64,000 bases of DNA from Wurfbainia villosa (taxonomy: Eukaryota; Streptophyta; Magnoliopsida; Zingiberales; Zingiberaceae), in contig CM045998.1 of assembly GCA_025175895.1 (NCBI GenBank), positions 12,881,153 to 12,945,152 on the forward strand, given 5' to 3'. Of this stretch, positions 11,029 to 22,059 are shown piece after piece. Made by a program: the position numbers and the translations under genes. The stretch's first letter is position 1, and every line of letters starts with the position of its first letter. The notes below the pieces were generated by a model. That model worked only from the letters and a program-made list of their open reading frames with translations, searched no databases and was not told where the DNA came from.

Positions 11029-14000
11029 TTAATTAATATCATCATCAAAATTGCTATCGTCATGAATAACAATAGCATTAGACTCAACTTCCGACACTTC
11101 ATCATCATCATTAGCTTCTCCCCTAAGCCAATCATTCTCATTCTGAGTTGCTTCATCTATATCATGTGTTGTTTGCTCACTCATTGGCTCAATATCATTG
11201 TGGTCCTCATCACCCATATCATATGTATCTCGCACTTTTACATTCTAAACCACAGGTCAATCCTTGTTTCTCTCATCCCAGGCATAAAACACCTTCCTAG
11301 CTTGTGATGCAAAAACATATGGGTCATCACAAATATTTTTTTTTGTATGCTTTAAAAACTTGAAATTTACAAGAGTCCTCCCAAACTTGTCTTTCTGGCA
11401 ACCTCTATTGATATCTACCCAATCACACTTGAAACGAACAGCTTTATATCTTCCAGAATAATCCAATTGAATGATATCAATTAATTGACCATAGTAGTTA
11501 ATTTCATTGGATGAGATCTTAGTCTTCACGACTACTCCACTATTTTGCATTTTCAACAATCTCTCTCTCTTCTTTGTGTGAAATCTAAAACCATTGATGA
11601 CATAGTCGGAAAATCTCCTTGCCATATCTGATGGACCACAAGCTAACCACCTAAGCTCATCAGTAACTTGTGCACTCCTTTGTTCATCCAATTGTTGAAT
11701 CTAAAATATGTTAGGAACATAACTTAGTCATAAGTAATTCATAACTAATAAAAGAATTTAAAAAAACTAATTTCTTTCTACTTACCCTCTCTTTAAACCA
11801 ATCATTGAACTTTTTAACATGAAGCTTCTCAAGTTCAACTGAAGACAATCGTCGTCGAGACTGTCTATTTCATAATGCAATGTGTTCTCTAAAAATCAAT
11901 GAAAATAGAGTTATTTGGTTAACAAAAATCTCAAACTATAGAAATGAAATTAAACTTATGTCTTACTCTATAAATGAAGCTATCACATCATGGTTGAAAA
12001 GCACATACCTATGAGCATGTGATAACTCCAACTTGTCAAGCTTACTTATGCTCACTCTCTTTCGTTTCCCTACTTTGAACTTTTGTTGTCTTTTCAATCC
12101 TAGTGGCCTCCCTATTGGATGTAAAAAGGTTCCATCATCTATTAAACTTGAATCTATTTCATCATCAGTTCTTCTAGGTCTAGTAAACCTTGTCTCTACC
12201 CCAGATATATATTGTGAATAAAATGTCAAACACTCATTAGTCAAGTAACCTTTTGCAATAGATCCTTCAGGATGTGCTCTATTATGCACAAATGACTTCA
12301 ATGTTAGAAGAAACATGAAGGCAACACATAAGATAATTCATTACTAGGTTTTGAATCTATATATTCTTATTGGTTAAAAGGAATAGTTTATACTTTTCGA
12401 TAGGATGCATCCATCTATATTGCACCGGTCCTGCAACCTTAGCTTCATGCGCCAAATGGATTATCAAATGCACTATTATGGTAAAAAAAAGGAGGGAAAA
12501 TTGTTTCTAGTTGGCAAAGTGTCTCAACAACTTAATACTCCTATAGCATAAGAGAATCCACATTCAACACCTTTGAATATATTTGTCTAAAGAAATTGCA
12601 AAGATTAATTAAAATTGATATGACTTTATCTGGTAACAAACCCTTTAATGCAATTGGAAGAAGTTCTTGCATCAACACATGACAATCATAACTTTTTAAC
12701 CCCAAATATCTTGTGTTGCTTTACTTGCACACAACGTAGTATGTTTGACGAGCATTCATCTGAAGCTTTTATATTCTTTAGAACACTCAAGAAAGCTTCC
12801 TTTTCCTTTGTAGTCATTTGATAACATGCTCTAGGTAAAATCACCCTAGTACTGTTAGGATGTGGCCGAGGATGAAGCACACTTCGAATACCAAAATCTA
12901 CAAGATCTTTCCATGCCTTATAATTATCCTTTGATTTTCCTTCTTGATTTAACAATGTACCAAATACGTTATCACAAATATTTTTCTCAATATGCATCAC
13001 ATCAAGATTATGACGCAATATATTATATTTCCAATAAGGCAAAGTAAAAAAAATGCTCTTCTTTTTCAAAGGTTGGGGCTCACCCATATCTCCATCACCA
13101 TTTTCTAAATCATCCAAATATGTCAACACTGAATTGCCATCAAGAATTGTAGGTTGATCTCTAAATTCCTGTGTTCTATCGAAGTCTTTTTTGTTAAGCC
13201 TCCACTTGTGATCAAAGGGCAACCATCGACAATGACACATGTAATAATATTTTCTACCATGTTGCAACCACTTTGATGCTCTTTGAAAACCACAACATGG
13301 GCAAGCATATTGGTCTTTAGTACTCCACCCAGATAGGTTAGCATATGCTGTGAAGTCATTAATAGTCCATATTACTGTAGCACGGAGTTGGAAGACCTCT
13401 TTCTTGAAGACTTCAAAGGTTTCAATTCTAGTATCCCACAACTCTTTCACCAATGGTTGTAGGTACACATCAATATTATTTCCAAGAGATTTAGGACCAG
13501 GAATGATTAATAACAACACGAAAAGAGATTGTTTCATGCATATCCAAGGTGGAAGATTGTAAGGAATTAGGATGACAGGCCAAGTGCTATGAGTAATACT
13601 CATAATTTTGAAAGGATTGAACCCATCAGAAGCTAAGCCTAATCGAACATTACGAGTATTAGATGAAAATGTTAGATACCGAGCATCAAATTCAATCCAA
13701 GAAAGAGAGTCGACTGGATACCTAAGAGAATCATCCTTTGTTCTACCCTCTGAATGTCATCTCATCAACTCTGCAGTTTTAGAGGATTTGAATAGCCTTT
13801 GCAGTCTTGGCTTCAATGGAAACCATCGAAGGATCTTTGCTGGTACTTTCTTCAACTTATTATTTACTTGCATTTCCTCATTTTTTGATTTCCACCTTGA
13901 CTCACCACACTTTTGACATACTGTAGGACCGTGTTTCTCTGAGAGAGCGGGTGAATATTGGAATTTAAAAAATTTATTTTAATTTTTAAAATAATTTAGA

Positions 14001-15850
14001 ATATTTGAAAACTATTGTGAGTATGCAGCGAAAAATAATAACACTTTATTTTACTTGGTTCACAATCCTAACTGGGATGCTAGTCCAAAGCTCGTAGCTC
14101 TTCCGAAAGCTACCTCGATGGGCAATCACTAACTGCTCTCCGACTCGAGAACTCTTGACTTCGGAGGATTTCGCTTTTTACAAATATTAGAGATGAGTAA
14201 CACACTCTCCACTCTTAAAATTAAGTACAATAAAGTGAAAATATGAATAAAAGAAATTACAAGACATTATACCGACACTTAAAGATTGTTGAGGAAGTCG
14301 CGGAGTGTCGGAAGGTCGCCTTGTTGTGGAATGAGAATTTTCGTGGATGAGCAGGAATTTCAGCAGCACTTCGATGTAGATTCGATGTTTTGCTCAGATC
14401 TGATTGAGCATTTGTTTTAAAGACCTTTTCCAGTCGACTGGAATGTTTTCTAGTCGACTCCATATCAGCCCGTCAATATGGAATTCATGGTCTTCCAGTC
14501 AACTAAAATCTCTCCAGTCAACTCCACGTCACCCAGCTCCGCATCGAGAAATTTGCCTCTTCAGTCGATTGAAACTCTTTCCATCTGTGTCACACGATTT
14601 TCGATCGATTACCAGCTGATCTTGCCAAATAGGTATCCAGTCGATTGATACATGTCCAATCAATTGGAATTCAGTCAACTGATCCCTGCAAGACAAGATT
14701 TTTCGTCTACTGAGTCCCACGTGGATTTTTCGTCGGATCGATGTCTAGCTTTGTCCCCCTATAGAGGACTCGGCCTCACCTCTTCACTCGAGGCTTACTT
14801 GTCAGCTACCTGTCGGACTTACCACTCTTGACATCCGATCTGACCCACCAGGGCTTCCACCAGCTATCCGGTCTGCCTGACCCAGTTGGACTTTTGTCGA
14901 TTGTCTGGTCTCTTGACTCAATCGGTCTTCATGCCAGATGTCCGGTCCATGCGACCCATCTGGACTTCATGTTTGGTGTCCAGTCCTCCTGATCTGTCAA
15001 GATACTTGCCTAGTATCCGGTCAACACGACCTACTAGGACTTTCTGTTAAGTCTGCACACTTAACACTGATATTAGAACACAAGTGAATCCTAACTTTTA
15101 ACTATAGTTCATACATCAAAATTAAGGAGTGATGCTCACTGCCTCAACACATACTTCATCTTTATTATAGTTGGCCCAAAACAATACATAATCATTCGGA
15201 CAAGCATGAATTTTCTCATATCCTAAACCCAATTCTGAAATTATCTTCTTTGTCTCATAGTATGACTCGGGCAAGACATTTTCTTCGGGCAAAGCATCTT
15301 TTAATAATTCCAATAAAATAGAGAATGATTTGTCACTCCAACTATGAAGACACTTTAAGTGGTTTAAATGCACCATAAAAGATAACTTGGTAAACTTCTT
15401 ATAATTTGGATAAAGCATTTGCTCATTCTCTTTAAGCAATTGATAAAACTTATCATCATTTTCCTCTCCTTGTTGTGGGTTCATTTCTTCATTATTGTTG
15501 TGGGTTTCTTCTTCCATAGGATGCATTGTAAAAGCATCTTCAAGTAGTCCTTCCATGTCATGCTCCATTTCTCTAGGCTATTCAAATAGTCTATTTAAAG
15601 GTATAGTAGGCCTTTCACCATGGAAAATCCACTGTCTATACCCTCGAAGGAACCCTCGGTGTGGATCAGTTAGATGCAAATAAACACTGGTTCTACTATG
15701 AAGGTGAGTATTGGCACACTTTTTGCAAGGACAAAAGATTTTTCCAACAGCTTCTACATTTCAAAATGCAAATTCAAGAAACTCATTAACCTCCCGAATG
15801 TATTCTTCAATTTTTTTGGTTGGATCACTCGTCCAATCTCTAGAATCCAT
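11029..15850 (-). pseudogene. TNP2-type CACTA transposase, interrupted
   Basis: Catalytic transposase of the CACTA element, on the minus strand. Domain order: transposase-associated N-terminal domain from ATG at 15850 (MDSRDW, then PCKKCANTHLHS); a segment at 15568-15155 (KLSFMVHLNHLKCLHSWSDK, YEKIHACPNDYVLFW); a gap made by the solo LTR 13922-15149; CQKCGESRWKSK at about 13916; the Transposase_21 core at 13603-12686 (LSGWSTKDQYACPCCGFQ, LDVMHIEKNICDNVFGTLLN); a DUF4218-like part at about 12610-11830; a DUF4216-like part at 11691-11257 (FKCDWVD, VFYAWDE); and an acidic tail ending at 11029. In-frame stops lie in the first domain (TGA near 15757) and near 15578. With the LTR insertion, this copy cannot make an intact enzyme. 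Confidence 0.85.
13922..15149 (-). mobile_element. Solo LTR inside the CACTA transposase gene
   Basis: Plus strand starts TGTAGGACCG and ends GCCTCAACA, with a perfect 5-bp target duplication CATAC (13917-13921 and 15150-15154). The break falls where the transposase should run from its ACPND segment into its CQKCG segment. The length of 1,228 bp, the lack of coding sequence and the GAGAG...GGGTGAATATTGG start mark it as an LTR of the SIRE-like family. It contains CCAGTCGACTGG (near 14430-14441) and several variants. Confidence 0.88.
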
Positions 15851-18568
15851 CGGAGTGCTACCATTCAAGAAATGTAAAGCAAAAAATGAATAAATAGTAA
15901 TGAGAACTAGAAGTGCAAATTCTCAAATTGTTTTACGGATTGCACTAATGATAATTTACAACTATAACTGAATCACTGGACTACCATATACAACCAAGAA
16001 AAATATTGATCCAAGTAAAATGCCCATGACATCCTCCAACTAAACTTTCCAATTATGTCCAGGGAAGTAACTTTTAACTACTAATAGTTTGCATGAATAT
16101 AGCCATTTCAAACACTACATAATCAATAATAAAAAATAACTGACAATATTAAAGCTTCATGAATTAACTTCAAGAATGTTACATTAATAACATGGACCTG
16201 TAGTATGTCTGTTCATCACGATGAACTGAATCCTGGGATGTGCATTCATGCACGTAACATATACAATCATTTGGGTTGTACTTAGTGATTGTCAAAAGCA
16301 TAATCAACAAAATTTATAAGTCAACGAAATATTGGTTACATCAATCATTAAGTCTAAAAAATTAAGGTTCTACTCAAAGTTCAACAGTTGAAGGGGACAA
16401 GTTAGATCCTACTGATCCATGCAAAATTCTCTAGAAGAGACAATAACGCGAACAAGGAAAATCTAGGTATCATTAAACCATAGATATCAATCATATCAGT
16501 TGAAGTGTCAGAATAAAATTGGAACAAAATTTGTTTTTTTTAAACATGGAATACACGGGAAGCTAGATTCCGAGTTACCTCTTGACAACGAATAGGGATC
16601 CTTCGATGTCTTTACGACTCTGAAGGGAAACAAAGCAAAAGAAACCGAGATCAAATAAAATTAAACCAACCAAAGGTCATCCAAAACAATCAAACAAAAA
16701 AGAATAAAATTTTCCAGCGCGGTTGTACCCATTGGTTAAGCTCGATATTGAACTCGTAGATCGTGACATGGGAAGCGGTAATGAGGACCTCCTCCACACG
16801 CACCAACCGCTGGCAGCATGCGTCGACCGTTGGCGGCACACCCACTGGTCATGCGCGTGGCGACCGCGAGGTGACCCCGCGACTTCCTTTTCTTCCTCAA
16901 CACTCGATCCTAAACTCTAAACTCTTATCTTCGTCGATGGTCGGTGCTCCAGAGGTGGCGGCATCTTACGGTGGAGGATGCTCCGGCGGCGGGCTTGAGG
17001 CGGCAACGACGGCGACTTGAGACGGTAGGAAGGGTGTTGGCGGTGAGAAGAGAAAAAGTAGGTCACAGGTGAGGAAAAGTGGCTTTTAAGGAAGGGAAAT
17101 AAAAAATATAGATAATTAGTTAGGTTGGATTAATGAGTTTGGGTTATTGGATTCTATTTTTATTGATTCCATACCCAATAAAACCTAGGCTTTAATTAAT
17201 TAAAACTAAACTTAGGATTAATTGAAACTTGAGTTATCCTACTTAACTCTTGGTTAATTAGCTTAACTTGGGATTAAGGGTCACTCCCTAATTATCCCTT
17301 AATCATTTTAATATTTAAAATAATTTATTTTAATAAATGTCATTAAAAAATATTTATAATGACGGTAAAACTTATAGTGACGGTAAATTATAAGTATAGG
17401 TATATGTTATTTATACTCATAGTAAAAAAAAATATAGTGACAGTAAAATATATGTGTAGGTATAGATATCCAATAGTTGCAGTATTGATATCTGCCCCTA
17501 TAATTTATAGTGACGATGTCATATATTTGTGATTATATGTTATCTATATCTATAATTTATATATGTGTAATTAAAATTTACCGTTGGTATATGATAATTT
17601 TTTTATAGTGTGGATAAATTTATTTTCAAAAACTCCCCCTTAATTTTACCTCCCCTTTGTATATGGTGAGTTTTGAAAAGAGTCAAAAATAAATTTTTGG
17701 ACTTTGAATTTAACTTAACAAGAGTTTTAAAAAGAGTCAAACATAAATTTTTTAACTTTGAATTTAACTTAACATCTCTCCCTCCTTATATCAAACACAT
17801 TTTCAAGTTTAATTCCATCATGTTTAAATGTCAAAAATGATAAAAGTTAATTCCACGTACTTAAAAAGTAATGATAAAGCATGAAGTAACTAAATAAATT
17901 TAAGAATCCAAGTATGTATATTTTACTTTAGAAAAATAATATTTTTAAAATAAATCATCAAATAAAGTGTTCTTAAAAAATTGACCAACTTCTCTTTTCT
18001 CTCATAGTAGTTGGATCGGATTTGGATTTTAAATAAGTTTATATATTTTAATTGTATATCTCATCTCACTCTTTCTACATGATCAACCGAGTATACCTAT
18101 TGGTATTTATGAGATATTTTTCAATTTTACTTAGTTAAGGTTTGTATTTTTATTGCGAGGATTACTTGACTTACGTTGAATTCAAGTCTGATTCTAAGTT
18201 CCTTAAGTGCACATTTTAAAAGATGGTTTTCAGATCGTGGCGAGGTATAATGACCTTCTTTGATCGGAACAGCGACCAATTCCTTAGACAAAGTCAGCTC
18301 AAAAAATTATATCCTTAGCTTTCTTAGAGTTAATAACTAGTTTAAGATGAAGTGAGGTAGCTTCGATTAGATTTACTTACTTAAGTGCACCAAGCTGGAT
18401 ACACCTTACACAACTTGAATACACTTAGGTTAAGTTTCATTAACTTACTATCATCTCATCGAGTTCTAATATTAGATCGTCAAAGTCAAATAACCATTTC
18501 CTATCTAATTTAAGCAGAATTAAACTAAGCATGAAAAATAAAAAACTAAACTAAAACAATCAAATGTT

Positions 18569-20226
18569 TCATGTAATTATGCATACACATGTAGTATTAA
18601 CTCTCTTTGGATCATTGCTTTGGTACGATCTATCCACATAGTGGATTTGATATTTGGGAATCCAATATTTGGTTGAATGTATTTGTGTTTCTAAACTTGA
18701 CTTAGGGACCCATGCTTGGATTTTTTTTGGATTACGATTTACAAGCGAAAGAAATGATCTATTGCTTGATCTAAATCCGAGTTCGGTCTTGTTATATATA
18801 GCTCTTTGAGATCCAAGTATCAAGTCAAGACTCTTGGAGCCCAATGTAAACTTTTCCAACGTTTTTTAAGTTCTTGAACTTGCCCTTTCAATAGAGAATT
18901 CTCTTCCTCAAGTTTTTTAACTTGAGTTGATTTTTCCCTCTTAAACTTGACTAGTTGAAGAGGTCAGGTTAGTTTTTTTTCTTAAGGATTTTAAAGACTC
19001 GACCTTGGATTCAAACTTAGTTAACTTTTTATTTAAATATTTTTTTGCGACATACAAATTTTTAATTAAAGAGTGGCGTACCTTAATTAAACCTTTTGAG
19101 TCGGATACAGATTCATGGCTTGACTCGGACTTGGAATTTGATTTGGATACGAACTCAAATTCGATCTCGTAATTAGAGTCGGGCTCGGACTCACATTTAG
19201 ATTCGAATTCGGATGGTCTTGCCATGAGTGCTAAATTATCGACTTGATCTTGTTCTTCTTCATCTGATGTCTCATCCCACATAACTTTGAGTGTCCTTTT
19301 TGATTGTGATTGTGTTGTCTTTAGATTTGGGCAATCAGATCTGAAATGCTCCTTCTTGTTACATTCGAAGCATGCATAATCTTGTTTGGTTTTAGTATTT
19401 CGACTCGAGCAAGATTTCTTCTCTTTGGTTTGCTAAGTCGTTTGCCTTCTTCTCTTGATTAACTTCTGAACTAGGTTGACGAGATCCGTTTCCATTTATT
19501 CGTCTAGCTCCGATTTAGATTCGTTGTACTCGGAAGGAGGCTTGCTTTTCTCCTTTCTTTGACCTGTAAACAAGGCAATACTTTTCTCGATCGGGGCTGA
19601 ATTAGACTACTCATGTAATTCGAATTCGAAAAATAGTCCATCTAACCTAATTTTAGATAAGTCCCTAGATGCTTTGTAAGCATCAACCATGGATGCTCAT
19701 AAAGTAGTCCTTATGAAGGCTTTTAGAGCGTACCTTATGACATCTCAGTTTTTCACCTTTTGTTTGATGGAGTGAAGACCATTCAAGAGATCTTGAATCG
19801 GAGCATGGAGTTGGTTTGTCATCTCATTGTCCTGTATTTTTAAACTAAATAATTTATTTAGTAAAAAAGACCTCTTACATATCTTAGTGTCCGAGGTTCC
19901 TTCATAGAGTTCTGTGAGCTTGTCCCAAAGGTCTTTGGTGCTAATAAATGGGCCGACGTAGTTTAACTCTTCTTTGGATAAGCCACGCTGCAGAATCTGG
20001 GTGGCTTTTGCATCCACTTCAATTTGACATTTCATCGCATTCGTCCATTTGTCACATTCCAGGAGCTCTCCATGATCGTTGGTTGGTAAGCCGAATCTCG
20101 TCTGGATGACTATCCATATGTTGACTTGTGTCTTTAGAAAGCACTCCATCTGACCGTTTAGTAACAGAAGTCGTCTCCACAGAAGAACGGAGGACGGACG
20201 GTGTTATAGCCTTCTTCATGGGTCAT
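18569..20226 (-). pseudogene. Decayed copia gag of the gag-only element
   Basis: Starts at an ATG at 20226; the first 25 codons align with the gag of the element at 55263, then a small frameshift leads into MECFLKTQVNIWIVIQTRF at 20149. Further parts: the UBN2-type gag core to 19745 (ATQILQRGLSKEELNYVGPF); an intervening stretch with several stops; a CCHC zinc knuckle near 19345-19390 (CFECNKKEHFRSDCP); an acidic Ser/Glu-rich region at 19282-19090; and a C-terminal coiled-coil-like part at 18859-18569 (KIQAWVPK, YWIPKYQIHYVDR). Multiple stops rule out a functional protein. Confidence 0.82.
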
Positions 20227-20391
20227 TTAGATAACCTCACAAGTAATATAAAAATAAGAAAAATATGTAAAGACTTCGTCTCGGATTAGTAGTACGGGAA
20301 ATAAAGATAAATGAAAGAAAACAAAAAAGAAAGAAAAAATTGCTCAATCGGTGGTTGCACCGAATTAAAGTGCCCTCCCTTTAATACTAAT

Positions 20392-21780
20392 TGTTGGACC
20401 GGAAATACACTAGAGAGGGGGAGGGATGAATAGAGATTTAAAAATCTCTTCTTCCTCGTTCGTAAAACTTGTAAAATCAAGTAAGAGCGCAGTGGAAAAC
20501 AAAAATACAAAGTCTTTTTTTACTTGATTCATAGTCAAAAGATTGTTAATCCAAGGCCCGCGATCCTTGATCGCTTTTTATGAACAATTCACTAAAAAGT
20601 TTCTTTCTCGTTGGAGGTAAGAGACACGTTTCTTACAATAGTTAAGAAGTCGATAACAATCTTATCGCTCCTTGTATAAATATGGTACAATAGTAATTAA
20701 GAACAAGTGAAATTAAAACAAAATATACCGACACGAAAGTAATGCAAATAGAGTGCGCAGTCGGAGTCGTAGAAGCACAACAGTAGAACGTTGATTGCAA
20801 AGATTGGAAGCAAGAGCACTTGTAAAACTTGATGTTGGGCACATTGGTCGAAATCACTTTTATAAAAGATTTCAGTCGCCTGGACCTGGTCTAGTCAACT
20901 CTAGCTTGGTCTAGATCTGATCGCAACTATTGGATTTTATTTCATTCCAGTCGATTAGACTTGGTCCAGTGGATTGGACTTGGTCCAGTCGACTGGACTT
21001 GGTCTAGTCGATTGGGATTTGACGTGACTTCATCTAGTTAAACTTTGATCCCGCTTCAAGTGTTTAATTTGAATTTCTTCTTGATCCAGTCGTCTGGACC
21101 AGTCGACTAGACTTGGTTCAGTCGACTACAAACCCTTCCAGTCAATTGGTTAGACCTTAGTCAATCATTCGGGCAGCACCTGCATCACAAATAGTGGGAG
21201 GGAGAGAGAGAGAGAGTAAGAGGAGCGAGGGTGTGTGGAAGCACCCTCTTCCTCCAGGAGGTAAATGTAGTCCTCCCCTATTGGTCGTCGACCATTAGCC
21301 CCGTGCCTTTGTGAACCGTCGTCGAATTTCATTGAACATCCGTTCAAATTTCAATCTAGATTCGCCACTTATCGCAGAGTTAGCATAACATATATATATA
21401 ATAGTAATAACAGTCTTCGACTGTCCTATCTCGACTTCGATATTCCTCCAGAATCCTTATTCGAATCGACGCTTAAGATTGTCCCCCTACTGAGGACACG
21501 ACCTTACCATTACTCTTCACAAGGTCTTACCTTGTTTACTTTCGCTAAACTTTATTTGGACTTTTCGACTTAGCATTCAATGTTTAGACTACCATGACTC
21601 TCTCCGATATCCAGACTCCTGCTGACCCATCGACTATCCTAGTGTCTTTGTTTTTTTCTCCGCCTAGTCAAGTTAATTTCTACACGATCAAGTAAAATAT
21701 AAGATCATAATATAATTTAACTTTAAACTTTTGTCATAATTAAAATTTATATTCGATTATTTAGTACTTCTGCATCAACA
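20392..21780 (-). repeat. 5' LTR of the gag-only copia element
   Basis: Starts TGTTGGACCGG and ends GCATCAACA on the plus strand. The bases to its left (ACTAAT) correspond to a degraded primer binding site on the minus strand (ATTAGTATTAAAGG compared with ATTGGTATTAGAGC at 56364). It is colinear with the 3' LTR at 4780 apart from an insertion of about 187 bp at 21187-21373. Clusters of CCAGTCGACTGG and CAGTCGATTGG occur at 20950-21020 and 21085-21150. Confidence 0.78.
21187..21373. other. Insertion of about 187 bp in the 5' LTR, origin unknown
   Basis: The partner LTR at 4780 reads CCTGCATC directly followed by GTAGAGTTAGC; here these are separated by about 187 bp containing a (GA)n run and a minus-strand frame with GEDYIYLLEEEG. 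ATC precedes the insert and also closes it (CACTTATC), so a 3-bp duplication is possible. I see no terminal inverted repeats and no poly(A). It may be a captured host fragment or filler DNA. Confidence 0.4.
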
Positions 21781-22059
21781 AAAATTGCCGTTGAGATTTG
21801 ATCTATGATTCTATGAAAAGTCTGCTTAAGGTCAATTTGTTTATCTAAAAAATAATTAAGTTAAATATGTGACACAGAGTTATAAAAAAAAATAAAAATC
21901 AAAGTTTCATTTTAATCGCAACTATTTGGGCGCTGGGAAAAAGGAAAATTTGAAATTAAACAAATTGGAAATTGGTTTTGGCTTCTAGAACCATCCACAA
22001 TGTTTTCGTGGTTTTGAGTTTGACTTCGGCTAGGCCGGTGGAAGCAGTAGGGCGGCGCG

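Larger units (their letters stand above)
7650..17610. mobile_element. CACTA (En/Spm) DNA transposon, 9,961 bp
   Basis: The left end reads CACTACAAAAAAATTACCAT and the right end, reversed, CACTATAAAAAAATTATCAT; the terminal match continues for about 30 bases. A 3-bp duplication TGG flanks it (7647-7649 and 17611-17613), as is standard for CACTA elements. Subterminal regions (about 7670-8000 and 17340-17600) hold repeated short units of the kind GTGACGGTA and GGTATA. Two minus-strand genes lie inside: a TNP2-type transposase (15850 to 11029) and a second, TNPA-like gene (10396 to 8749). A solo LTR interrupts the transposase. The element itself sits in the internal region of the gag-only copia element. 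Confidence 0.93.
4780..21780 (-). mobile_element. SIRE-like Ty1-copia derivative, gag only, with nested insertions
   Basis: On the minus strand the order is: 5' LTR 20392-21780, decayed gag 18569-20226, a spacer, a 3' terminal region ending in a polypurine tract (minus CAAAAAGAGGGGCAT), then the 3' LTR 4780-7595. Both LTRs start TGTTGG on the plus strand and end CAACA. No protease, integrase or RT is visible, so pol was deleted or never present. The CACTA element at 7650-17610 splits the spacer and a solo LTR at 5901-7542 splits the 3' LTR. Outer flanks are gaagt (4775-4779) and aaaat (21781-21785); they differ at two positions, both G/A, so a decayed 5-bp target duplication is possible but not shown. 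Its gag is clearly related to that of the element at 55263. Confidence 0.75.
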
